Positions 54,705-62,034 of a DNA stretch of 64,000 nucleotides are shown here, piece by piece. Origin of the DNA: Arcobacter vandammei (GTDB lineage: Bacteria; Campylobacterota; Campylobacteria; Campylobacterales; Arcobacteraceae); NCBI RefSeq assembly GCF_016106035.1, contig NZ_JADKPZ010000006.1, forward strand, positions 54,942 to 118,941, in the 5' to 3' direction. The position numbers were made by a program, and so were the translations under genes. Within the stretch, counting starts at the first letter, position 1. Each line of letters opens with the position of its first letter. A model generated the notes under the pieces. That model was not told where the DNA came from and did not search any database. It worked only from the letters and a program-made list of their open reading frames with translations.

Positions 54705-56086
54705 AGGAAAATCATATTTTAACTGAAGATGAAATAGATTTAAAAGAGCTATTTCAAATAATTTGGAACAAAAAGATTTTTATAGCTATTCTTACTTTGA
54801 TAGTTACAGTTTTAGCAGCTTTCTATGTATATAGTAAAACACCAATTTATGAAGTTAAATCTTTCGTTGAGTTAGGATATATAAATAAAGAAAAACTTGA
54901 AGATATTGATTCACTAGAGCAAAAACTAAAAGTAGTTTTTGAAATTGAAGATAGACGATTTGAAGAAGATACTTTTGAAAAAGGAATTGTAACTTCTATA
55001 AAACAGATAAAAGGTGTTAAAAACTTTTTAGAAATAAAAAGTGAAGCATTTTCAAATGAAGCAGCTTTAGCTAAAAATCAAGAAGTTTTAAAATTTATTC
55101 AAGATTTAAGTATTGAAAAAATAAAAGAGTATGAAATTGTACTTGAAAACTCTATTTTAGATACTCAAAGAGAGATAGATTATATAAATAATATAGAGAT
55201 AAAAAATCTAAAATCACAAATTGAGATTTTAAAAGAGCAAGAGTTAAAGAATATTGATAAACAAATAGAGATATTAAAAAGCCAAGAGTTAAAAAACATT
55301 GACAAAAAAATAAATATTTTAAATTCTCAAAATATTGAAAATATAAATAGAGAGATAAAATTAATAAGAACTCAAGAAATCCCAGCACTAAAAACTCATA
55401 TCAAATTTTTAGAAACATCAAAAATAAAATCACTTGAAGATAAAAAAATCTACTATTCAAAAAGCCTTGATACATATATGAAAGAGTTAAATAAATTAAA
55501 TGAAAATATAAAAAATTCAGATAATTCAAGCTCTATGATAGCTTCTGTTCAAATGTTAAATTATCAAAATCTAATAACAAATGCACAAAACCAAATAAAA
55601 GATATTGAACATCAAATAGAAGTTATAGAAAATGAAACCATTCCAAAATTAAAATATGATTTAGAAAATATAGAGACAATTAAGATAAAAGATTTAGAGA
55701 ATAAAAAAGCAAATATTGCAACTGTTGATGTAAAAAACTTGGAAAATGAAAAAATAAATATTTTAAATGTTGAGATAAAAAATCTTGAAAACAAAAAATT
55801 AAATGTTTCAAATGAAACTATAAGAAAACTAGAAGATAAGATAAATATTGAACTTCAAACAAGAATCTCACAACTAAATGAGAAAATAGATACTCAAAAA
55901 TTCAAAAAGAGTGAACAAAACTTAACAAACTCAAAACTTGTTGGAGAATATATTGTAAATGATTTTCCAGTTAAACCAAAAAAATCTTTAACAATCGCAG
56001 TTGCTTTTGTAACAGGATTTATACTTTCAATATTTATAGTGTTTATTTTAAACTTTTTTAAAAAAAGAGAAAGAGTAGAAACATAG
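54701..56086 (+). CDS. Wzz-like polysaccharide chain-length protein with two arrays of 15-residue coiled-coil repeats
   Basis: This is a 461-residue protein. The N-terminal cytoplasmic stretch EDEIDLKELFQIIWNKK and membrane helix (~26-46), the PxxP-like segment PVKPKKSLTIAVAFV before the second helix (~434-454) and the short basic C-terminus are Wzz features. The periplasmic part is unusual: six 15-residue units (~166-255, for example ELKNIDKQIEILKSQ) and five more (~313-387, for example EIKNLENKKLNVSNE), separated by about 57 other residues. The family normally has ~300-380 residues. No polysaccharide synthesis genes are adjacent. The G9 tract in front may regulate it. Confidence 0.75.
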   Translation: MKENHILTEDEIDLKELFQIIWNKKIFIAILTLIVTVLAAFYVYSKTPIYEVKSFVELGYINKEKLEDIDSLEQKLKVVFEIEDRRFEEDTFEKGIVTSIKQIKGVKNFLEIKSEAFSNEAALAKNQEVLKFIQDLSIEKIKEYEIVLENSILDTQREIDYINNIEIKNLKSQIEILKEQELKNIDKQIEILKSQELKNIDKKINILNSQNIENINREIKLIRTQEIPALKTHIKFLETSKIKSLEDKKIYYSKSLDTYMKELNKLNENIKNSDNSSSMIASVQMLNYQNLITNAQNQIKDIEHQIEVIENETIPKLKYDLENIETIKIKDLENKKANIATVDVKNLENEKINILNVEIKNLENKKLNVSNETIRKLEDKINIELQTRISQLNEKIDTQKFKKSEQNLTNSKLVGEYIVNDFPVKPKKSLTIAVAFVTGFILSIFIVFILNFFKKRERVET

Positions 56087-56106
56087 TGTATTTTAATACA
56101 CTATGT
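56081..56106 (+). repeat. Perfect 11-bp hairpin containing the Wzz-like stop codon
   Basis: ACATAGTGTAT (56081-56091) and ATACACTATGT (56096-56106) are perfect arms around TTTA. The TAG stop of the Wzz-like gene (56084-56086) is in the 5' arm. There is no T-run after it, so it is a poor terminator. Confidence 0.8.
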
Positions 56107-56122
56107 AATAAAAATTAAATCT

Positions 56123-56809
56123 ATATCAAAACCAAGAGTTATTGGAGTAATTCCTGCTAGATATGCATCTACAAGATTACCTGCAAAACCACTAGCAGAT
56201 ATTTGTGGACTTCCTATGATTGTACATACTATGAAAAGAGCTATGATGTGTGAAGATTTAGATGATGTGATTGTAGCAACAGATGATAAAAGAATATTTG
56301 ATGTGGTTGAAAAATATGGTGGAAAAGCAATGATGACTGATGAGAATCATATTGATGGTATATTTAGAATGCAAGAAGTTTCAACAAAAGGAGAAGGAGA
56401 TATTTATATCTCAATTAATGGAGATGAACCACTATTGGATTTTAAAGATATTACAAAATCTTTAAATGGATTAATTGAAAATGATGAAGTTTTATATACA
56501 TCAAGAAGTGATATTTCCTCAGATGCAAGAGTTGAAAAACAAGCTATGTGGAAAGGTTATTATCTAGTTAGTTTCTCAAAAAGAATTTTGGATAAATTTG
56601 TTTATGAAATGGAAAGTTCAGAATTAAATGAAAGAAAAAGCCTTAACGAGAATAAACTTTTAGAATATGGATATAAAATAAAAGCTATAAGAACAGATAC
56701 AAATGCTTTAAGTGTTGATACTAAAGAGGATTTGGAAATTGTAAGAGAGATGATGAAAAATGATAAATTATTTGAAAGTTATAAGGACTGTAAAATTTTA
56801 TACAAATAG
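56123..56809 (+). CDS. KdsB-like cytidylyltransferase lacking a standard start codon
   Basis: The family N-terminus VIGVIPARYASTRLPAKPL is present but no ATG, GTG or TTG lies in frame before it. The expected start MSKPRVIG falls on ATA at 56123-56125; ATT at 56114 is another option. The only ATG (56216) would drop the nucleotide-binding loop. Later motifs are DDVIVATDD and ISINGDEPLL (usually VQGDEP). The ~228-residue length is close to KdsB, which makes CMP-Kdo. The frame runs open from the Wzz-like stop codon. It may be a mutated gene, a rare-start gene or be reached by read-through. The exact sugar is uncertain. Confidence 0.65.
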   Translation: MSKPRVIGVIPARYASTRLPAKPLADICGLPMIVHTMKRAMMCEDLDDVIVATDDKRIFDVVEKYGGKAMMTDENHIDGIFRMQEVSTKGEGDIYISINGDEPLLDFKDITKSLNGLIENDEVLYTSRSDISSDARVEKQAMWKGYYLVSFSKRILDKFVYEMESSELNERKSLNENKLLEYGYKIKAIRTDTNALSVDTKEDLEIVREMMKNDKLFESYKDCKILYK

Positions 56810-56872
56810 TGTTGAATATATCGTAATTAAAAGTTAAGTAAATTATAGAGTTGATTGAAGCCATAGTAAATG

Positions 56873-56985
56873 TGGTGTGGGTGAGAAGAATTGAACTTCT
56901 CTGTGTGTCGTTATTGGAAAAAATCAGCCATAAGAATACTATTGAAGTAGTTATTCAATGTGGATTGGAAACCATTCCCCCACAC
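56873..56985 (-). tRNA. tRNA-like cloverleaf, possible tRNA-Sec (anticodon TCA) or a decayed copy
   Basis: On the minus strand GTGTGGG pairs perfectly with CCCACAC as an acceptor-like stem, and the T-arm AGAAG-TTCAATT-CTTCT is textbook. Two other arms follow the tRNA order: a 7-bp D-like arm with a triloop, and an arm whose loop CTTCAA contains TCA, the selenocysteine anticodon. A long variable-like arm (TTATGG/CCAATAA) also fits tRNA-Sec. Against it, the anticodon loop has 6 bases, there is a bulged A, and the encoded CCA needs a shifted acceptor with a mismatch. It may be real, divergent or a pseudogene. Confidence 0.4.
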
Positions 56986-57143
56986 AACACACCACATTGA
57001 AACTCTAATAATATCATGATTACTCCCTGTATTTTAATAGTTATAGAAATTGATATATCAATTTTTATACTTAGACAAATTGTAAAACTAAAAAAATAGC
57101 CACTTCAGTAAAACTATAAACCAAAATTATTTTTGGATATAAA

Positions 57144-57316
57144 ATGGATGAAGAACTAAAAAAGAGACTATAAATATTATAAATAATTGTAATTATAATA
57201 GAAAAATAGTAGTTTATGAAATGATTAAGAAAAATGGGAAATTAGAAAAAAACGTTATAATAAAACCAAATATTTTAGAACTTTTTAAAAGTAACTCACT
57301 TTTTGCTAATCTATAA
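57144..57316 (+). pseudogene. Short frameshifted coding remnant, unknown family
   Basis: ATG at 57144 gives MDEELKKRL and stops. The next frame continues as INIINNCNYNRKIVVYEMI and ends at TAA 57316. The pieces read like one small gene with a frameshift. No ribosome site supports the inner ATG at 57221. I cannot name the family. Confidence 0.35.
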
Positions 57317-57339
57317 AAATTTTAAGGATTATATTTAAC

Positions 57340-57413
57340 TTATAAACTAAATATTAAGATAAATTTAGAATAAAACATATATAATTAGCTTTATTTAATT
57401 TATAAGCTAAATA
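57340..57413 (+). promoter_or_regulatory. Repeats in front of hipB (candidate HipB operators)
   Basis: TTATAARCTAAATA occurs twice, at 57340-57353 and 57400-57413, exactly 60 bases apart. A palindrome TTAGCTT-N12-AAGCTAA (57385-57410) overlaps the second. HipB-type regulators bind paired inverted repeats before their operon. The assignment is inferred. Confidence 0.55.
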
Positions 57414-57437
57414 AGAATGCTTTATTTAAGGTATAAA

Positions 57438-57650
57438 ATGGAACTAACAACCGTAAGAATAGGAAAAATCATCAAAAAACGAAGACTAGAGCTAAAGCTA
57501 GAGTTAAAAGATTTACAAGATTTTTCAGGCATAAACTATGTCTCAATTTCAGATATAGAAAATGCAAAATCAAACCCAACTATAAAAACTCTTGAAAAGC
57601 TTTTAGATGCACTTGGTATGCAAATAAATATTGAAGTAGTAAGTAAATAA
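57438..57650 (+). CDS. hipB: HipB-like antitoxin/regulator (XRE HTH)
   Basis: A 70-residue HTH protein. I choose ATG at 57438, preceded by AAGG, not the ATG at 57417. The HTH covers ~8-62 (LELKLELKDLQDFSG, then YVSISDIENAKSNPTIKTLEKLLDAL). In three-gene HipBST systems HipB binds DNA and represses the operon. Its stop overlaps the ATG of the next gene by one base (TAATG). The upstream repeats are likely its targets. Confidence 0.85.
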   Translation: MELTTVRIGKIIKKRRLELKLELKDLQDFSGINYVSISDIENAKSNPTIKTLEKLLDALGMQINIEVVSK

Positions 57651-57976
57651 TGCAAAGAGCAAAAGTTTTTAGAAACAATATTCTTGCAGGAACTCTATCC
57701 AAACTAAATGAAAAAGAGTATATTTTTGCTTATGATAAAGAGTATTTGAAATTAGCAAATAAAAAACCAATTAGTTTAACTTTACCTCTTCAAGAAGAAG
57801 AGTTTAAATCACCCTATTTATTTCCTTTTTTTTATAACTTACTAGCAGAAGGAAAATTAAAAGATATTCAAATAAAAGAGTTAAGAATTGATAAAGATGA
57901 TGATTTTTCAAGACTAATACTTACAACAAAAGAGAATACAATAGGTTCAATAACAATTGAGAAAGATGAGATATAA
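57650..57976 (+). CDS. hipS: HipS-like protein (detached N-subdomain of HipA)
   Basis: This protein of 108 residues matches only the N-terminal subdomain of HipA (AGTLSKLNEKEYIFAYDKEY, then PISLTLPLQEEEFKSPYLFPFF and NLLAEG). In E. coli O127 HipBST this separate piece, HipS, acts as the antitoxin to the HipT kinase. It overlaps hipB by 1 base and hipT follows after 2 bases. The three-gene split order supports the call. Confidence 0.85.
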   Translation: MQRAKVFRNNILAGTLSKLNEKEYIFAYDKEYLKLANKKPISLTLPLQEEEFKSPYLFPFFYNLLAEGKLKDIQIKELRIDKDDDFSRLILTTKENTIGSITIEKDEI

Positions 57977-57978
57977 AT

Positions 57979-58974
57979 ATGGAAACTAATACTTGCTTAG
58001 GTTGTTTAGCAACAAATAAAAAACTAAAAAATAGCTATTGTCAAAAATGTATAAAAGAACTTTTTGATAGCATTGTACCGAACCCTTTAAATTTTGATAG
58101 GCTTGAGTTTAGTCAAAAAAGAGCTGAATTATCTTCTCGAATGTCAATCTCAGGAGTTCAAGATAAAATCTCTTTAAGATTTGAAAACAAAGATTTAATC
58201 CCAACTGCAACAAATGGAAAATATATTTTAAAACCAATCTCTAGCGATGTACATATAAAAAATGAAAAAGATGTTGTTGCAAATGAGCATTTGTCTATGC
58301 AAATATCAAAACAGATTTTTAAAATCCAAACTGCAATTTGTGGCTTAATAGAGTTTAGCGATGGCGAACTTGCATATATTACTAAAAGATTTGATTATGA
58401 TGAGAGTTCAAATCTAAAATATGACCAAGAAGATTTTGCAGGAATTATGGAAATATCTCCATCATCTCATGGAGAAAACTATAAATATGATGCTTGTTCT
58501 TATGTGGATTGTGCAAAAATGATAAAAAAATATGTAGCTTCGAGTGTAGTTTCAATAGAAGATTTTTTTAAAAGAGTTCTTTTAAATTATCTTATTTGTA
58601 ATGGCGATGCCCATTTAAAGAACTTCTCTTTATATAGCAAAGCAAACTCTAGCGAATATTTTTTAACTCCAAATTATGATTTGCTAAATACTAGATTCCA
58701 TATAAACGAGAAATATGGAGATATGGCATTAGTGTTATTAGATGAGTATAGTTCAACTTATCTAAAATATGGATACTATACTTATGAAGATTTTAAAATA
58801 TTTGCTAAACAAATTGATTTAAAAGAGGTTCGATTTAATAAAATTATGAAATTTATAGAAGATAGTTTTCCAAAAGTTGAAGAGCTGATTGATAAATCAT
58901 TTTTAAGTGAAAATGCAAAAGAGTTTTATAAATCATCTTATAAGACTAGATTGAAAAGATTAGGTATAAAATAA
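57979..58974 (+). CDS. hipT: HipT-like serine/threonine kinase toxin
   Basis: This protein of 331 residues has an N-terminal zinc ribbon (C6, C9, C21, C24), then the HipA-type kinase core. The glycine-rich loop carries SIS at residues 56-58 (RMSISGVQDKIS), the position of the two autophosphorylation serines of E. coli HipT. Other kinase features are Lys85 in KYILKP, the catalytic loop NGDAHLKN (208-215) and the metal-binding PNYDLLN (Asp234). Family members phosphorylate tRNA synthetases (HipT: TrpS); the target here is unknown. No obvious inactivating change is seen. Confidence 0.88.
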   Translation: METNTCLGCLATNKKLKNSYCQKCIKELFDSIVPNPLNFDRLEFSQKRAELSSRMSISGVQDKISLRFENKDLIPTATNGKYILKPISSDVHIKNEKDVVANEHLSMQISKQIFKIQTAICGLIEFSDGELAYITKRFDYDESSNLKYDQEDFAGIMEISPSSHGENYKYDACSYVDCAKMIKKYVASSVVSIEDFFKRVLLNYLICNGDAHLKNFSLYSKANSSEYFLTPNYDLLNTRFHINEKYGDMALVLLDEYSSTYLKYGYYTYEDFKIFAKQIDLKEVRFNKIMKFIEDSFPKVEELIDKSFLSENAKEFYKSSYKTRLKRLGIK

Positions 58975-58988
58975 AAAGAGATTTGATT

Positions 58989-59759
58989 TTATATCAAAAC
59001 CAAAATCAAAATCCCAAATAAAATTCTATAAACCCCAAAAGCTACAAAAGTAAACTTCTCTAAGAACTTCAAAAATAGTTTGATTACCACTAAAGCAACT
59101 ACAAAAGATGTTACAAATCCAACTGCTAAAGTTAGTAAATTTCCATCTTGTAAGATTGCTTCATGGTGTTTGTACAAATCATAAAAAGTTGTGGCACACA
59201 TAACAGGAACTGCTAGAAGAAACGAAAACTCAGCACTTGCTTTTCTATTTAAGCCTACAAGCATAGCTCCTATAATACTTGCACCTGCCCTGCTTCCTCC
59301 TGGAATTAGTGCTAAAACTTGTGCAAGACCTATATAGAGTGCTTGTTTGAAACTAACTTTTTCAACATCATCTATTAAAGTTTTTTTATCATCATAAAAA
59401 TATTTTTCAACAATCAAAAATATAATTCCACCAATAATAAATGCCCAAGCCACAATCTCCACACTAAAGTTCGCTTTTATCTGCTTTGCAAACAAAAACC
59501 CAACAGCTCCAATAGGAATAAAAGCAAGAGCAATTTTTAGCCAAAGATTGATTTTTTTAAATGTAAATTTACTAGGATATACAAAGACAAGTGCCATAAT
59601 TGCTGCAAACTGGATGATTATCTCGAAAGCCTTATTTACATTGTTTTGTTCAAGTCCTAAAAGTTCACTTAAAACTATTAAGTGTCCAGTTGAAGAAACA
59701 GGGATAAACTCTGTAATTCCCTCAATAATTCCTAGCCAAATGGCATCAAATATATTCAT
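58989..59759 (-). CDS. uppP: Undecaprenyl-diphosphatase
   Basis: UppP (BacA) recycles the undecaprenyl carrier for peptidoglycan and surface glycans and gives bacitracin tolerance. The 256 residues form about eight membrane helices and carry EGITEFIPVSSTGHL near residue 14 and PGGSRAGASIIGAM near residue 152. It overlaps mqnA by 4 bases and ends 14 bases from the hipT stop. Confidence 0.96.
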   Translation of the reverse strand: MNIFDAIWLGIIEGITEFIPVSSTGHLIVLSELLGLEQNNVNKAFEIIIQFAAIMALVFVYPSKFTFKKINLWLKIALAFIPIGAVGFLFAKQIKANFSVEIVAWAFIIGGIIFLIVEKYFYDDKKTLIDDVEKVSFKQALYIGLAQVLALIPGGSRAGASIIGAMLVGLNRKASAEFSFLLAVPVMCATTFYDLYKHHEAILQDGNLLTLAVGFVTSFVVALVVIKLFLKFLEKFTFVAFGVYRILFGILILVLI

Positions 59760-60433
59760 AAAATTCCTTTTTCTTTAGTTAGTTTTAAAAATAGTTTTAA
59801 AGCTCTTTTTTCTTTGTATCCAATATCATAATCGATTCTTTTTAAATAGTTTAAAATATCACTTTTTGCAATTCCACTTCTTTTTGAGTAGATTTCTAGG
59901 ATATATTGTGGGATTTTTATTTTTCTTTTATTAAAGTTTTTTGTAAGATTTTTTAGTCTTGTTTCGTGTTTGTTGTAGCATAAAAGCCCAAAAACAAAAG
60001 GAAGATTATATTTTTCTTGCCAAGCTTTAGCTAAATCTATCATTTTTTCTTTTTGCTCTTTTCCTTCATTTTTTAAATAATATTTTAGTGCTTTATCCCC
60101 AATAATTACTTCACCATCAAGATTTAAAACTTTTGCTAAAGCATTTGAAGCTTTTGATTGAAAATCATCTTTTGGTTTTTTCTCTGGTAGCACAAAAACA
60201 GAATCCACATAATCTCTTGCAATAATTCCAAAATCCAAAAACTTTTCACCTCTTGAACCAATTGATGAAATAAATGCACTATGAACTTGTCTTTTTTTGA
60301 AACTGTTTGTGATTTTTGCAGGGTATGATTTTTTGTACTCAATAATCGCTTTTTGTTGATTAGATTTTATATTTTTTTTAATATATATATGAAATGGTAA
60401 TAAATTTATAAAATCTATTTTTGAAAATATCAT
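59756..60433 (-). CDS. mqnA: Chorismate dehydratase (menaquinone, futalosine pathway)
   Basis: MqnA removes water from chorismate to start the futalosine route to menaquinone used by Campylobacterota. The 225 residues include FSKIDFINLLPFHIYIKK at the start and SAFISSIGSRGEKFLDFGIIA near residue 58, as in the MqnA/MqnD periplasmic-binding-protein-like family. Subtype MqnA is chosen by length and the N-terminus. It overlaps uppP by 4 bases. Confidence 0.82.
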   Translation of the reverse strand: MIFSKIDFINLLPFHIYIKKNIKSNQQKAIIEYKKSYPAKITNSFKKRQVHSAFISSIGSRGEKFLDFGIIARDYVDSVFVLPEKKPKDDFQSKASNALAKVLNLDGEVIIGDKALKYYLKNEGKEQKEKMIDLAKAWQEKYNLPFVFGLLCYNKHETRLKNLTKNFNKRKIKIPQYILEIYSKRSGIAKSDILNYLKRIDYDIGYKEKRALKLFLKLTKEKGIL

Positions 60434-60507
60434 AAAGTTTTTTGCCTTTAATGCTTTTAAAATAAAGTGGATATAATAGTATAAAAATATTTTAAAGAGG
60501 TTTAAAA

Positions 60508-60729
60508 ATGGTTAAAGTTGAATTCCTAGGACCAATAAATAAAGATGATATAAATGTAGATGTAAAAACAATTGAAGAGTTAAGTAATATTTTAAAACAG
60601 GATGTTAGTTTAGTTTCTTGGCTTGAATCTTGTGCTGTTGCTGTAAATGATACACTAATAAATGATAAAAATTTTGAATTAAAAAGTGGTGATAGAGTAA
60701 GCCTTTTACCACCTGTTTGTGGAGGTTGA
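60508..60729 (+). CDS. moaD: Molybdopterin synthase small subunit (MoaD-like)
   Basis: A 73-residue ubiquitin-like sulfur carrier that ends in the required GlyGly (LLPPVCGG). The thiocarboxylated C-terminus donates sulfur to precursor Z in molybdopterin synthesis. It lies 3 bases before moaE, the catalytic partner, which separates it from ThiS. Confidence 0.92.
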   Translation: MVKVEFLGPINKDDINVDVKTIEELSNILKQDVSLVSWLESCAVAVNDTLINDKNFELKSGDRVSLLPPVCGG

Positions 60730-60732
60730 AAT

Positions 60733-61188
60733 ATGTTTAATTATAGCGATGATTTACAGCTTCATAGTGGAAGTTTAGAGATAGAAAAAATCCACAATGC
60801 TTGGTATGATAAATACAAAGATTTAAATTATGGTGCGTTTATTACTTTTGTTGGAATTATTAGAGATGAAGATAATATAGACGGGCTTTCTTTTGATGTT
60901 TATGAACCAATACTTAAAAAATGGTTTTCATCTTGGCAAGAAAAAGCCAAAAAAAAAGGTGCAATAGTTTTTATGGCTCATAGTTTTGGCGATGTTGTAA
61001 ATCATACAAGTTCATATATAGCAGGAGTTAGTAGTCCCAAAAGAAGAGTTGCTTTAGAGTTGATGGATGAATATGTAGAAGATTTTAAGAAAAATGCACC
61101 AATTTGGAAATATGATATGAGAAATGGAAATAGAATTTATGCAAAAGATAGAAGCCAAAAAATAGATGGAGCAGGGGTTTTAGTATGA
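60733..61188 (+). CDS. moaE: Molybdopterin synthase catalytic subunit
   Basis: MoaE joins with MoaD to make molybdopterin. The 151 residues have FITFVGIIRDEDN near residue 36, FMAHSFGDV near residue 80, SSPKRRVALELMDEYVEDFK near residue 97 with the active-site Lys, and PIWKYD near residue 127. It overlaps the PHP gene by 4 bases. Confidence 0.94.
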   Translation: MFNYSDDLQLHSGSLEIEKIHNAWYDKYKDLNYGAFITFVGIIRDEDNIDGLSFDVYEPILKKWFSSWQEKAKKKGAIVFMAHSFGDVVNHTSSYIAGVSSPKRRVALELMDEYVEDFKKNAPIWKYDMRNGNRIYAKDRSQKIDGAGVLV

Positions 61189-62000
61189 ACCAATTAGAGA
61201 ATAAAAAAACAAGAGTAGATCTGCACAATCACACAATTTTATGTAATCATGCAGAGGGTAGTGCTGAAGAGTATGTAAAAAGAGCGATAGAACTAGGAGT
61301 TGATGAATACGGCTTTGCTTGTCATGCACCTATGAATTATGACCCAAAATATAGAATGAAACTTAAAGAAAGAAGCATTTATGAAAAGTGGGTAAATGAA
61401 GCAAAAGAGAAATATAAAGACCAAATAAAAGTTCTTTTAGGATATGAAGTTGATTATCTAAAAGGCTATATGCTTGATGAGATTTTAAATGCAAAAGTTG
61501 ATTATTTAATAGGTTCAGTTCACTTTTTACAAAATCAAAATGATATGTGGGGATTTGATAATCCAGAGTTTATTGGAGTTTATGAAAGCAAAAATATTGA
61601 TGCTATTTGGCAAGAGTATTTTGATGCAATTGAAGCTATGGCAAAAACAAACTACTTTAATATAGTTGGGCATCTTGATTTAATAAAAGTATTTAAATTT
61701 TTACCAAAAAAAGATGTAAGATTAATAGCAAAAAATGCACTAAAAGAGATAAAAAAAGCAAATATGGTACTAGAGATAAACCCAGCAGGTTTGCGAAAAC
61801 CAATAGGTGAGTGCTATCCATCAAAACCACTTTTAGAAGAGGCTTTTTCTTTGGGAATTAATATAACTTTTGGTTCAGATGCACATAAAGTTGAGCATGT
61901 TGGTTTTGGGTATGAAGAAGCTATTGCTTTAGTAAAAAGTGTTGGTTATACTAAGTGTGCAACTTTTGATAAAAAAGATATGAATTTAATTGAATTTTAG
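61185..62000 (+). CDS. PHP-family histidinol-phosphatase-like protein
   Basis: A 271-residue PHP domain protein that resembles histidinol-phosphatase (HisJ/HisK). Metal-binding motifs are VDLHNHTILCNHAEG near residue 11, YGFACHAPM near residue 43, a Glu-Val-Asp in GYEVDYL near residue 86, SVHF near residue 111, GHLDL near residue 164 and FGSDAH near residue 227. It could complete histidine synthesis. It is co-transcribed with moaE by a 4-base overlap. Confidence 0.85.
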   Translation: MNQLENKKTRVDLHNHTILCNHAEGSAEEYVKRAIELGVDEYGFACHAPMNYDPKYRMKLKERSIYEKWVNEAKEKYKDQIKVLLGYEVDYLKGYMLDEILNAKVDYLIGSVHFLQNQNDMWGFDNPEFIGVYESKNIDAIWQEYFDAIEAMAKTNYFNIVGHLDLIKVFKFLPKKDVRLIAKNALKEIKKANMVLEINPAGLRKPIGECYPSKPLLEEAFSLGINITFGSDAHKVEHVGFGYEEAIALVKSVGYTKCATFDKKDMNLIEF

Positions 62001-62034
62001 ATAAAATCTTAGCTTTAGAAAATTGGAGTAAATT

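Larger units (their letters stand above)
56810..57437. other. Accessory spacer with a tRNA-like element, gene debris and the hip operator region
   Basis: This 628-base gap holds the tRNA-like element (56873-56985), a frameshifted coding remnant (57144-57316) and the repeats in front of hipB (57340-57413). No intact gene was seen. The rest is AT-rich. Confidence 0.6.

Noticed and set aside
54685..54710. The G9 tract as a switch that fuses the small ORF to the Wzz-like frame.
   Set aside because: In the Wzz-like frame a TAG lies directly before its ATG, so no tract length gives a fusion.
55152..55388. Minus-strand frame inside the Wzz-like gene.
   Set aside because: It is a shadow of the repetitive coding sequence, rich in Leu, Phe and Tyr, with no start context.
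54701..56086. The repeats in the Wzz-like gene as a CRISPR array.
   Set aside because: The repeats are 45-base, imperfect, keep the reading frame and have no unique spacers.
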